Shown here piece by piece: positions 35,076-43,193 of a stretch of 64,000 nt of DNA; position 1 is the first letter of the stretch; the number at the start of each line of letters is the position of its first letter. This DNA is from Bog-532 sp963833835 (GTDB lineage: Bacteria > Actinomycetota > Actinomycetes > Streptosporangiales > Streptosporangiaceae): NCBI GenBank assembly GCA_963833835.1, contig CAWHZI010000016.1:1116001-1180000 (forward strand). The letters are read 5' to 3'. The notes under the pieces are model-generated. The model was not told the DNA's origin. It was given only the letters and a program-made list of their open reading frames with translations, and did not search any database. The position numbers and the translations under genes were made by a program.

Positions 35076-37196
35076 GTGCATGAGGCACCGGTGCCCGCGG
35101 TGAGTCCAGACATCATGAGCCCAGATATCGCCGGCCCGGTGGACGGGCCGGACGCCTCCGTGCCGTTGCCGCGCCCGTCTGAGCTGGACACCGCTGACGC
35201 CGCGCTGCTCGACACGCTGCTGCGCGAGGCCCCGGTGGGCTTCACCTTGCTCGGTCCCGACTTTCGCTTCCGGCGGATCAATCAGACGCTGGCCCGGATG
35301 CACGATCACGACCCAGACGAGCATATCGGGCGATCTCCGGCCGAAATGTGGCCGGCTGACTTTGCCGCCCGGGCCGAGTCCGCGGCCCGGCGGGTGCTGG
35401 CCGACGGCCAGCCGGTCTTCGAGTCCGAGCCGGACGCGGGCCGGGCCCTGTCCTGGTTCCCCTGCCACGATCAGCAGGGGAAGGTCAGCGGTGTGGTGCT
35501 GATCGTGGCCGACGTGGCGGGCCACCCCCACTTCGAGGAGACGATCCGGCGCAGCGAGGAGCGGTACCGGTCGCTGGTCCAGGGCGGCGCCCAGATGGTG
35601 TGGGTGGCCGACGCGGACGGCGGCCTCATCGAGGACTGCCCGGAGTGGCGCTGGGTCACCGGCCAGATGCCGGAGCAGTACCTGGGCCGGGGCTGGCTGG
35701 ATGCCGTCCATCCCGAGGACCGGGACCGGGTGGAGCGCGACTGGCAGGGCTGCGTGAAGTCCGGCAAGACGTTCGACGACCGGTACCGGGTCCGCACCCG
35801 GGCCGGCTCCTACCGGCACTACGACGTGCGCGCGGTCCCGATCGAGCGGGACGGCAAGATCGTCGAGTGGGTCGGCGCCAGCACCGACGTCACCGGCCAG
35901 CGCGAGGCCGAGGAGATGCGCGGCCGGCTCACCGAGCAGCTGTCCGCCGCGGCGTTGCGCACCGCCCGGCTGCAGCAGGCCACCTCGATGCTGGCCGAGG
36001 CGCTCACCGTCGAGCAGGTGGTCGAGGTGATCACCGAGGTCGGCCGGACCGCGATCGGCGCGCAGCGGTCGGCGGTGGCGCTGCTGGACGGTGCCCGGCT
36101 GCAGGTCATCAACCCGGCCGGCATGCCGCCGGGACAGTCCGCCGCCACCCGCGACATCCTGCTGGACAGCCCGGGCCTGATGACCCGGGCCATCGCCACC
36201 CGCCGCCCGGTGCTGGCCGAGGACACCGACGCCCTGCGCCTGCTGCTGGAGGACGCCCCGATCGAAATCGTCGCGGGCGAGGATGAGCGGTCCTGGGTCG
36301 GGCTGCCGCTGCTGGCCGCGGGCGCGCCGCTGGGCGCGCTGCGGTTCTCGTTCGGCCGTCCGCGCAAGATCACCGAGGAGGAGCGGGTCTTCCTGGAGGC
36401 ACTGGCCGGCCAGTGCGCGCTGGCGGTGGAGCGGGCCGCGATGTACGAGCGGGAGCACACCACCGCGGAGACGCTGCAGCGCAGCCTGCTCCCCGATCAG
36501 CTGCCGATCGTGCCTGGACTGGTCATGGAGGCCCGGTACCTGCCGGTGGCCCGCAACATGGAGATCGGCGGCGACTGGTACGACAGCTTCCGGCTGCCGG
36601 ACGGGCGGCTGGCCATCGCGGTCGGCGACGTCATGGGCAAGGGGCTGACCGCCGCGGCCGGCATGGGCCGGGTCCGCAACGCGCTGCGTGCGCTGGCGCT
36701 GACCGACCCGCGGCCCTCGGCCGTGCTGACCGGCCTGGACCGGCTGTTCAGCGCGACCGAGCCGGAAGAGCAGGTCACCACCGTTGCCTACCTGGTCATC
36801 GACCCGCAGACCGGGGAAGGGCTGATGGGCAACGCCGGTCACCTGCCCGTGCTGCGGCTGGGCCTGGACACCGATCCGTACCTGGAGGAGACAGCCGAGG
36901 CCGGGACGCCGCTGGGCTGGCCGAGCCCGCGGCAGGAGCAGCCGTTCCGGCTGCCGCCCGGCAGCACCGCGGTGCTGTACTCAGACGGCCTGGTGGAAAA
37001 CCGCATCCGTGGTCTCGACTCCGGCCTCAACGAGCTGGTCTCGGTGGCGGCCCGCGCCCGCAGCAGCGTCGTGGGCCACCCGGGGCGGTTGCTCAGCTAC
37101 CTCGTGGACGCGATGCTCGCGGGCCACAAGCAGGACGACGACGTGACGGTGCTGGTGCTGCACGCCCCTGAACGCGAGCGGGAAGACAACGAATGA
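35076..37196 (+). CDS. PAS-PAS-GAF-PP2C (SpoIIE/RsbU type) serine phosphatase
   Basis: The 706-residue protein has two PAS domains (about 48-150 and 155-270, the second with YRSLVQGGAQMVWVADADGG), a GAF domain (about 300-455) and a C-terminal SpoIIE-type PP2C phosphatase (about 480-700). The metal-binding aspartates are visible in GGDWYDSF, AVGDVMGKG, LYSDGLVEN and KQDDDVTVL. Such proteins dephosphorylate anti-sigma antagonists in partner-switching stress cascades. No anti-sigma antagonist gene is adjacent. The start is uncertain: GTG 35076 is used, GTG 35091 and ATG 35114 are alternatives. Confidence 0.85.
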   Translation: MHEAPVPAVSPDIMSPDIAGPVDGPDASVPLPRPSELDTADAALLDTLLREAPVGFTLLGPDFRFRRINQTLARMHDHDPDEHIGRSPAEMWPADFAARAESAARRVLADGQPVFESEPDAGRALSWFPCHDQQGKVSGVVLIVADVAGHPHFEETIRRSEERYRSLVQGGAQMVWVADADGGLIEDCPEWRWVTGQMPEQYLGRGWLDAVHPEDRDRVERDWQGCVKSGKTFDDRYRVRTRAGSYRHYDVRAVPIERDGKIVEWVGASTDVTGQREAEEMRGRLTEQLSAAALRTARLQQATSMLAEALTVEQVVEVITEVGRTAIGAQRSAVALLDGARLQVINPAGMPPGQSAATRDILLDSPGLMTRAIATRRPVLAEDTDALRLLLEDAPIEIVAGEDERSWVGLPLLAAGAPLGALRFSFGRPRKITEEERVFLEALAGQCALAVERAAMYEREHTTAETLQRSLLPDQLPIVPGLVMEARYLPVARNMEIGGDWYDSFRLPDGRLAIAVGDVMGKGLTAAAGMGRVRNALRALALTDPRPSAVLTGLDRLFSATEPEEQVTTVAYLVIDPQTGEGLMGNAGHLPVLRLGLDTDPYLEETAEAGTPLGWPSPRQEQPFRLPPGSTAVLYSDGLVENRIRGLDSGLNELVSVAARARSSVVGHPGRLLSYLVDAMLAGHKQDDDVTVLVLHAPEREREDNE

Positions 37197-37524
37197 GGCA
37201 CACCGGGAATAGTGCACGGGAGCTATGCGTCGCAAATGTGCAGGCGTGCGCAGGCAGGTTTTCGTGCGCCGTCGTGTACAAGTCATCCTCGGCTGCCACC
37301 TATGGTGGTGTGAGTAGGGAGGCAGGTGGGCAGCATCCGCGTTTCGCATGGCTGTCCCCAGCGCACGCTGGTTCTGCTTCCCGGCTCGGTGCATGCATCC
37401 GGACCCGCGCGGGAGGAACCGATTCTCGCAACACGCACGCAGGAATGGCGCCGGTACCGGTCGCCAGTCCGGCATGCCGGCCGCGTTTCGCGGCTGTACA
37501 TGCTGCTAGCCAGCGAAGGAAGGG
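37197..37524 (+). other. 328-base region upstream of the principal sigma factor
   Basis: No gene is seen. A SigR-type promoter candidate lies at 37206-37231. A second promoter is expected nearer the gene. The stretch 37320-37500 is GC-rich and unstructured by eye. Confidence 0.4.
37206..37231 (+). promoter_or_regulatory. Candidate SigR-type promoter of the principal sigma factor gene
   Basis: GGAAT (37206-37210) is followed after exactly 18 bases by GTC (37229-37231), one base from the SigR consensus GGAAT-N18-GTT. In Streptomyces the hrdB gene has a SigR-dependent promoter, which makes the match meaningful. It lies 294 bases ahead of the gene. Confidence 0.45.
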
Positions 37525-38988
37525 GTGACCGTGGTGGTACGCGCTGACTCTGCGGCGCGGAAGCGCGCCCGGCCGTCGGCAGGTCAGGCTCCCGCGAACG
37601 GGCCCTCCGGCCCGGGCCCGGCGGGCGTGGTCGGCGGTCGCGTCAACGGCAACGGTGACGGCCCGGGCGACGCTCCGGCCGGCGACGTCGCCGTCGTGGA
37701 CGTCGCTGTCGTGGAGGTCGCTGTAGTGGACGTCGATGACGCGGGGGACCTCGGCGACGACGTCGACTTCGACCCGCTGTCGGTCGACGAGGCGGAGATC
37801 CACGAGTCACTTTCGGTCGTCGAAGTCGAGCTGGAGGACGATGAGTCTGACACCCCGGGCGAGTCTGACACCCCGGACGAGGCCGACAGCCCGGACGGTC
37901 CCGTGGCAGTGACCAAGGCTCCCAGCCCGCTGGTCGCCGCGGCGACCAGCGGTGCCGCCGCCAAGGCGCCCGCCCCCGCGGATGGTGCGGCCAAGCCGGC
38001 CACCGATGGCGACGACGAGACGTTCGTCTTTGGCGACGACGATGACGACCTGCCCGCGGCCCAGGTCGCGGTGGCCGGCGCCACCGCCGACCCGGTCAAG
38101 GACTACCTCAAGCAGATCGGCAAGGTCCCGCTGCTCAACGCCGAGCAGGAAGTTGAGCTGGCCAAGCGGATCGAAGCGGGCCTGTTCGCCGAGGAGAAGC
38201 TGGCCGAGGACCTGCGGCTGGCCTCCGACCAGCGCATCGACCTGGAGTGGATCGCCGAGGACGGCCGGCGGGCCAAGAACCACCTGCTCGAGGCCAACCT
38301 GCGGCTGGTCGTCTCGCTGGCCAAGCGCTACACCGGCCGCGGCATGCTGTTCCTGGACCTGATCCAGGAGGGCAACCTGGGCCTGATCCGCGCGGTCGAG
38401 AAGTTCGACTACACCAAGGGCTACAAGTTCTCCACGTACGCCACCTGGTGGATCCGGCAGGCGATCACCCGGGCCATGGCCGACCAGGCCCGCACCATCC
38501 GGATCCCGGTGCACATGGTCGAGGTCATCAACAAGCTGGCCCGCGTCCAGCGGCAGATGCTCCAGGACCTGGGCCGGGAGCCGACGCCGGAGGAACTGGC
38601 CGCCGAGCTGGACATGACCCCGGAAAAGGTCATCGAGGTCCAGAAGTACGGCCGGGAGCCGATCTCACTGCACACCCCGCTCGGCGAGGACGGCGACAGC
38701 GAGTTCGGTGACCTGATCGAGGACTCCGAGGCCATCCAGCCGGGCGAAGCGGTCAGCTTCACGCTGCTGCAGGAGCAGCTGCACTCGGTGCTGGACACGC
38801 TGTCCGAGCGGGAGGCCGGTGTGGTCTCCATGCGGTTCGGGCTCACCGACGGCCAGCCCAAGACCCTGGACGAGATCGGCAAGGTCTACGGGGTCACCCG
38901 GGAGCGCATCCGCCAGATCGAGTCCAAGACCATGTCCAAGCTGCGGCACCCCTCCCGGTCCCAGGTCCTGCGCGACTACCTGGACTAG
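37525..38988 (+). CDS. hrdB: Principal RNA polymerase sigma factor (HrdB/SigA)
   Basis: A 487-residue group 1 sigma-70 factor. An acidic, low-complexity N-terminal region (1-180) precedes region 1.2 (DPVKDYLKQIGKVPLLNAEQ, about 190-209), regions 2.1-2.4 with LRLVVSLAKRYTGRGMLFLD and YATWWIRQAITRAMADQ, region 3 (RVQRQMLQDLGREPTPEELA) and region 4 (VTRERIRQIESKTMSKLRHP). These are diagnostic for the essential housekeeping factor. GTG 37525 follows AAGGAAGGGG. A strong terminator follows the gene. Position next to parE parallels the hrdB-parE neighbourhood of Streptomyces. Confidence 0.95.
   Translation: MTVVVRADSAARKRARPSAGQAPANGPSGPGPAGVVGGRVNGNGDGPGDAPAGDVAVVDVAVVEVAVVDVDDAGDLGDDVDFDPLSVDEAEIHESLSVVEVELEDDESDTPGESDTPDEADSPDGPVAVTKAPSPLVAAATSGAAAKAPAPADGAAKPATDGDDETFVFGDDDDDLPAAQVAVAGATADPVKDYLKQIGKVPLLNAEQEVELAKRIEAGLFAEEKLAEDLRLASDQRIDLEWIAEDGRRAKNHLLEANLRLVVSLAKRYTGRGMLFLDLIQEGNLGLIRAVEKFDYTKGYKFSTYATWWIRQAITRAMADQARTIRIPVHMVEVINKLARVQRQMLQDLGREPTPEELAAELDMTPEKVIEVQKYGREPISLHTPLGEDGDSEFGDLIEDSEAIQPGEAVSFTLLQEQLHSVLDTLSEREAGVVSMRFGLTDGQPKTLDEIGKVYGVTRERIRQIESKTMSKLRHPSRSQVLRDYLD
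37684..37896 (+). repeat. In-frame 15- and 18-base repeats in the sigma factor N-terminus
   Basis: Three 15-base units (37684-37728) encode DVAVV/DVAVV/EVAVV. Further on, three 18-base units (about 37843-37896) encode ESDTPG/ESDTPD/EADSPD. They extend the acidic N-terminal region, which varies in length between actinomycetes. Confidence 0.75.
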
Positions 38989-39005
38989 GACCGCCGCGGC
39001 CAGCG

Positions 39006-39074
39006 CATGAACGACACAGCGCCTGAACGACAGCACATGTAAGACAGTGCCTGAAGAACAGGGCATGAAAGACA
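39006..39074 (+). repeat. Five degenerate 11-base repeats after the sigma factor gene
   Basis: CATGAACGACA, CCTGAACGACA, CATGTAAGACA, CCTGAAGAACA and CATGAAAGACA occur at 39006, 39022, 39037, 39050 and 39064, spaced 13-16 bases, between the stop codon and the terminator. Confidence 0.75.
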
Positions 39075-39112
39075 AGGGGCCGGACCGAGCTTCTGCTCGG
39101 ATCCGGCCCCTT
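39074..39112 (+). terminator. Intrinsic terminator of the principal sigma factor gene
   Basis: A 17-base-pair stem with one bulged A (39101) and a TTCT loop spans 39074-39112. AA and TTT flanks give a short U-tract. It lies 86 bases after the stop codon and ahead of the convergent DUF7455 gene. Confidence 0.85.
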
Positions 39113-39171
39113 TGCCTTGTTCTATGCCCGCACGCTCGGAGCGCGCGGATATTGTCGCCCTCGGTTACGCC

Positions 39172-39381
39172 TCAGTTGGACGGTTCCGAGAGCCGCTGGG
39201 TCTCGTCCTGAATCTCGCTGGCCACCTTCGCGAGCGCTTCGGCGTGCTCGCGACTGTGGTGCGCGCAAAACAGTAGCTCGAGAGAGTTCGGGAGCATGAC
39301 TCGGACGTACGCCTGGGCGCCGCAGCGGTCGCACACGTCCATAGCCGTAAGCGGCTGGGTGGGGGCTAGAGCTCCGGTCAA
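39172..39381 (-). CDS. DUF7455 small zinc-ribbon-like protein
   Basis: The 69-residue protein matches a short actinobacterial family (DUF7455) typified by an N-terminal LTAMDVCDRCGAQAYVRV block and LLFCAHHSREH, giving Cys17, Cys20, Cys39 and His41-42 as a likely metal site. The start is a TTG at 39381, supported by an AGGAAGG ribosome site at the right distance and by alignment of the whole N-terminus with the remembered family pattern. Family members sit beside the principal sigma factor gene in other actinomycetes. Function unknown. Confidence 0.8.
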   Translation of the reverse strand: MTGALAPTQPLTAMDVCDRCGAQAYVRVMLPNSLELLFCAHHSREHAEALAKVASEIQDETQRLSEPSN

Positions 39382-39678
39382 CGTAGCCTTCCTCGCCTCG
39401 GGCCTCCGGCTTCTGCATCCGGCTGGCTAGTGATCTGTGCTTCTTTACAGCTCACCACAACACTTACCCGATCAGGAGCCTTCCCTCTCTGGCGTCGCGT
39501 ACGCCGACAGCGAAAGATCAGTTCCGCAGATCACACTGAACCTGACCGTCTGAGCACCATCTGAGCGCCGTGCGCCCTTTGCCGCCCGGGTTCCGGCGTG
39601 CCTGGGGGACAGCAGTCGCCGGGGCGGGCTACGCTGCGATCTGGACCCGCAACTTTGTTCTAAGGAGATCCGGCCCCC

Positions 39679-41946
39679 GTGACCACGCTTGCCGCCGCCC
39701 CTGACCCGTCCGCGGCAGCCGCCCGGGAGGGACACCAGGCGGATGCGTACACCGCCCGGCATCTGTCCGTCCTGGAAGGCCTGGACGCGGTGCGCAAGCG
39801 TCCCGGCATGTACATCGGCTCCACCGACGGCCGCGGCCTGCAGCACTGCCTGTGGGAGATCTTCGACAACTCGGTGGACGAGGCGCTGGGCGGCTACTGC
39901 AGCCGGATCGAAGTCGTGCTGTACGCCGACGGGTCGGCCGAGGTCCGCGACAACGGCCGCGGCATCCCCGTCGACATCGAGCCGAAGAGCAAGCTCAGCG
40001 GCGTGGAGCTGGTCATGACCCGGCTGCACGCGGGCGGGAAGTTCGGCGGCGGCTCCTACACCGCTTCCGGCGGCCTGCACGGGGTGGGCGCGTCCGTGGT
40101 CAACGCGCTGGCCTCGCGGCTGGACGTGGAAGTGGACCGGGGCGGCCACACCTGGGCGGCCAGCTTCCGGCGTGGTGTCGCCGGCGAGTTCGCCGACAGC
40201 GGCGAGCCCACCCCGAGCGCGAGCTTCACCCGCCGGGCTGGGCTGCGCCAGCTCCGCCGGGTGGCCAAGAAGGTCACCGGCACCCGCACCCGGTTCTGGC
40301 CGGACAAGCAGGTCTTCGTCCGGGACGCCCGGTTCAGCTTCACCGCCATCACCGAGCGGGCCCGGCAGACCGCCTACCTGGTCCCGGGGCTGGCCATCTA
40401 CGTCCGCGACGAGCGCCCGTCGGCCCAGTCCGACGCCCCGCTGACCACTCCGGTCGCCGCCGTCCCCGCCATAGCCACCGATCCCGCGGCAGCCACCGAC
40501 CCCACCAGCTCCGAAGACACCGAAAGCCCCGAGACCACCCTCAGCCTCACGGAGCCCGCGACCCCCAGCGGCCCCCGCGAGGTCGAGTTCCGGTTCGACG
40601 GCGGCATCAGCGAGTTCTGCGAGCACCTGTCGTCCGGCGAGGCCGTGACCGACGTGCTGCGGCTGGAGGGCTCGGGCAGCTTCACCGAGACCGTGCCGGT
40701 CCTGGACGACCGGGGCCACATGATCCCGACCGAGGTCGAGCGGCTGCTCGAGGTCGACGTGGCCGTCCAGTGGACCAGCGGCTACGACACCATCACCCGG
40801 TCGTTCGTCAACGTCATCGCCACCCCGCACGGCGGCACCCACGTGTCCGGCTTCGACCGCGCCATGATCCGCACGCTGAACGACCAGCTCCGCGCGGCCC
40901 GCCTGCTCAAAACCGGCGACGAGGCGGTGACCAAGGAGGACGTGCTGGAGGGCATGACCGCGATCGTCACCGTCCGGCTGCCCGAGCCGCAGTTCGAGGG
41001 GCAGACCAAGGAGGTGCTGGGCACGCCGGCCGCGTCCCGCATCGTGGCCCAGGTGGTCTCCGCCGGGCTCAAGGCGTTCTTCGAGGCCCGCGGCCGCAAC
41101 GGGAAGCAGCAGTCCCGCTCCCTGCTGGAGAAGGTCATCTCAGCGGCCAAGGCCCGGATGGCCGCCCGCGAGCACCGGGACAACCAGCGCCGCAAGTCCG
41201 CGCTGGCCAGCTCGACGCTGCCGGCCAAGCTGGTGGACTGCCGTACCAGTGACGATCGCAGCGAGCTGTTCATCGTCGAGGGCGATTCGGCCCTCGGCAC
41301 GGCCAAGCTGGCCCGCAACTCGGAGTTCCAGGCCCTGCTGCCCATCCGCGGCAAGATCCTCAACGTGCAGAAGGCCTCCCTGGCCGACATGCTGAAGAAC
41401 GCCGAATGCGCCTCGATCATCCAGGTCATCGGGGCCGGCTCCGGGTCCGCCTTCAACCTGGACGCCGCCCGGTACCAGCGGGTCATCTTCATGTCCGACG
41501 CGGACGTCGACGGCGCGCACATCCGGACCCTGCTGCTCACGCTGTTCTACCGGTACCTGCGCCCGCTGCTGGACGCGGGCCGCGTGTGCGCCGCCGTGCC
41601 GCCGCTGCACCGCATCGAGCTGTCCAACCCGCGCAAGGGCCAGCAGAAGTACGTCTACACCTACTCCGACGCCGAGCTGCGCCGGGTGCTGCTGGACATG
41701 GAGCGGCGCGGGCAGCGGTGGAAGGAGCCGATCCAGCGGTACAAGGGCCTGGGTGAGATGGACGCCTCCCAGCTGGCCGAGACGACCATGGACCCGCAGC
41801 ACCGGACGCTGCGCCGGATCAGGATCGAGGACGCCGCGGTCGCGGGCGACGTGTTCAGCCTGCTGATGGGCTCGGAAGTGGCCCCGCGCCGCGAGTTCAT
41901 CGTCGGTGGCGCGGCCGAGCTGGACATGTCCCGCATCGACACCTGA
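39679..41946 (+). CDS. parE: Type IIA topoisomerase subunit B (topoisomerase IV ParE)
   Basis: A 755-residue ATPase subunit. The GHKL ATPase site is visible as EIFDNSVDEAL, VRDNGRGIPVD and GGLHGVGASVVNAL. The transducer domain follows, then TOPRIM with EGDSALGTAKLAR and DADVDGAHIRTLLL and the C-terminal IQRYKGLGEMD motif. A low-complexity insert rich in Thr, Pro and Ala (about 255-298) interrupts the region after the GHKL domain. Its partner A subunit is encoded at 56.4-58.9 kb, separated by the catabolic island. Position beside the hrdB-type gene supports ParE rather than GyrB, although the two are hard to separate by eye. Confidence 0.9.
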   Translation: MTTLAAAPDPSAAAAREGHQADAYTARHLSVLEGLDAVRKRPGMYIGSTDGRGLQHCLWEIFDNSVDEALGGYCSRIEVVLYADGSAEVRDNGRGIPVDIEPKSKLSGVELVMTRLHAGGKFGGGSYTASGGLHGVGASVVNALASRLDVEVDRGGHTWAASFRRGVAGEFADSGEPTPSASFTRRAGLRQLRRVAKKVTGTRTRFWPDKQVFVRDARFSFTAITERARQTAYLVPGLAIYVRDERPSAQSDAPLTTPVAAVPAIATDPAAATDPTSSEDTESPETTLSLTEPATPSGPREVEFRFDGGISEFCEHLSSGEAVTDVLRLEGSGSFTETVPVLDDRGHMIPTEVERLLEVDVAVQWTSGYDTITRSFVNVIATPHGGTHVSGFDRAMIRTLNDQLRAARLLKTGDEAVTKEDVLEGMTAIVTVRLPEPQFEGQTKEVLGTPAASRIVAQVVSAGLKAFFEARGRNGKQQSRSLLEKVISAAKARMAAREHRDNQRRKSALASSTLPAKLVDCRTSDDRSELFIVEGDSALGTAKLARNSEFQALLPIRGKILNVQKASLADMLKNAECASIIQVIGAGSGSAFNLDAARYQRVIFMSDADVDGAHIRTLLLTLFYRYLRPLLDAGRVCAAVPPLHRIELSNPRKGQQKYVYTYSDAELRRVLLDMERRGQRWKEPIQRYKGLGEMDASQLAETTMDPQHRTLRRIRIEDAAVAGDVFSLLMGSEVAPRREFIVGGAAELDMSRIDT

Positions 41947-41980
41947 GCGTGGCACCTGAGCGCCACCCGGCCCGGCCGCC

Positions 41981-42295
41981 ATGGTCCTGGCCGGTGCGGC
42001 CGCCATGGTGAGCGGCACCTTCCCCGACCTGCTGTGGCAGCAAACCATCCCGGATGCCCTGCGGGGCCGCCTGGGCGGTGTCGAGCTGCTCAGCTACGCC
42101 CTGGGGCCGTCTGCGGGCCAGCTACGGGCGGGCACGGTGGCCAGCCTGACCACGCCGAGAATTTCTCTTACTTCCGGCGGCCTGCTCTGCGTGGCCGCCG
42201 TCGGCCCGATCTGCCTGGCCTTTCCCGGGTTCACCGCCTACCGGTCGCCTGCCACTACTCACAGTGATAATGCAAGTAAGCCTCAGTCACTCTGA
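41981..42295 (+). pseudogene. C-terminal remnant of an EntS-like MFS exporter
   Basis: The 104-codon frame corresponds to the last quarter of a major facilitator exporter: a helix, then LLWQQTIPDALRGRLGGVEL, the GPSAGQLRAG element and a final helix. The N-terminal ten helices are missing. The fragment begins only 34 bases after parE, so a deletion probably joined them. It may still be translated but cannot form a transporter. Confidence 0.7.
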
Positions 42296-42317
42296 GTATT
42301 AAGTAGTATCACTCTTC

Positions 42318-42818
42318 GTGACGAGGAAGACGATGGTGGTTCAGTACATCCGCGAGCAAGCCTGGTGGCGGCTGGACAGTCCCGGCCCCAGCCCGGTCCG
42401 CGTGGCCCGCAGCGTGGTGGCGCTGCTGGACGCGGCGGCGTGCATCGCCGAGATCCCCGAAAACCACCCTGACCTTGAGGAACTCGACCGGGCGGGCTGC
42501 TTCGAGTCCGGGTTCTTCAACCCCGGTGACACCGGTCTCGCGGTCGTTCGCGGCTGGGAACTGGCCGACCAGCCCACCGGCACCGAGCAGGACCTGCTCG
42601 GCGCGCTCACCGTCACCGTGAGTGCCGATCGCGGCGTGCCCAGCCCCACGGCCCGGCGCGCCGCCGAAGCCAGCGGGGCCATCCCGGCCGCGCCCCTGCC
42701 GGGCGGCTACTCCCTGCCGGGGCGGTCGCTCCGGGGCCGCCCGCTCCCCGACGCCACGGTGCCGCAGCCCGCGCGGCCCGGGGACCCGGCGCGCTCCTAT
42801 GCCAAGCCGCGCTCCTAG
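42318..42818 (+). CDS. Hypothetical protein, 166 residues
   Basis: No known domain was recognised. The N-terminal 110 residues look folded (YIREQAWWRLDSPGPSPVRV, then SVVALLDAAACIAEIPENHP), while the C-terminal 55 residues are Pro/Gly/Arg-rich and likely disordered. There is no signal peptide or membrane helix. A TAGTAT -10 element (42304-42309) ends eight bases before the GTG start, suggesting a nearly leaderless transcript. It sits between the exporter remnant and the catabolic island. Its function is unknown. Confidence 0.6.
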   Translation: MTRKTMVVQYIREQAWWRLDSPGPSPVRVARSVVALLDAAACIAEIPENHPDLEELDRAGCFESGFFNPGDTGLAVVRGWELADQPTGTEQDLLGALTVTVSADRGVPSPTARRAAEASGAIPAAPLPGGYSLPGRSLRGRPLPDATVPQPARPGDPARSYAKPRS

Positions 42819-43193
42819 GGCCCAGCGGCGCGCAGACGCTGGCCTCCTAGGGCACTGGGGCACCTAGGACGCCGGCGTCCCCTAGCGGGGCCGCACCCGC
42901 ACCGTACCCTCCCGCGCCCGCACCGTACCCGCGCTCGCAGCCGGGCCGCACCCGGACCCTGGCCGCGCCGGCCTGGCCCGGCCCGGCACCGGGTGAGCTC
43001 AGCGCTGCAGCTTTCGCGCTCGCCCTGTTTCGCACCCCGATGAAACGGCCAGGTCTGACGCCGCCGGCCGCGTGCCGGGCACCCAAACATCTAGTTCTTC
43101 ATTATATGAAATTGTCTTCAGACTCTGGACAGGCCGTCATTTCGAGGATTACGCTCTGGCGCAAACACAGGACAAGCGAGAGCGATTGTTGTA
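42819..43193. other. 375-base region at the left edge of the catabolic island
   Basis: The left 200 bases are very GC-rich, with several CCTAGG-type hexamers and CCGCACCGTACC-like repeats but no gene. The right 110 bases become AT-rich (43085-43125) and hold the island promoter with TTCAT-N3-ATGAA and TGAAATTGTCTTCA dyads. Confidence 0.5.
43098..43120 (+). promoter_or_regulatory. Candidate regulator site at the island promoter
   Basis: Two overlapping dyads, TTCAT-TAT-ATGAA (43098-43110) and TGAA-N6-TTCA (43107-43120), lie 74-96 bases ahead of the first island gene. Similar half sites (TGAAATTTCCA, 55168-55178) occur before the island's IclR gene, suggesting the IclR protein binds both. This is an inference from weak sequence likeness. 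Confidence 0.4.

Noticed and set aside
35065..35103. Short upstream frame MAGRCMRHRCPR before the PP2C phosphatase
   Set aside because: It has a good ribosome site but no sign of conservation can be judged and it overlaps the phosphatase start; left as a note only.
42262..42290. Iron-box (IdeR/DmdR) site after the exporter remnant
   Set aside because: Only about half of the 19-base consensus is matched (around AAGTAAGCCT).
42309..42863. A 184-codon minus-strand frame opposite the hypothetical gene at 42318
   Set aside because: It has shadow-type composition (Gly/Arg/Pro/Val), whereas the plus-strand frame has a promoter-like -10 element and a mixed composition.
42840..42900. Clustered CCTAGG hexamers as a regulatory array
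   Set aside because: Spacing is irregular and the surrounding DNA is low-complexity GC; no known motif fits.
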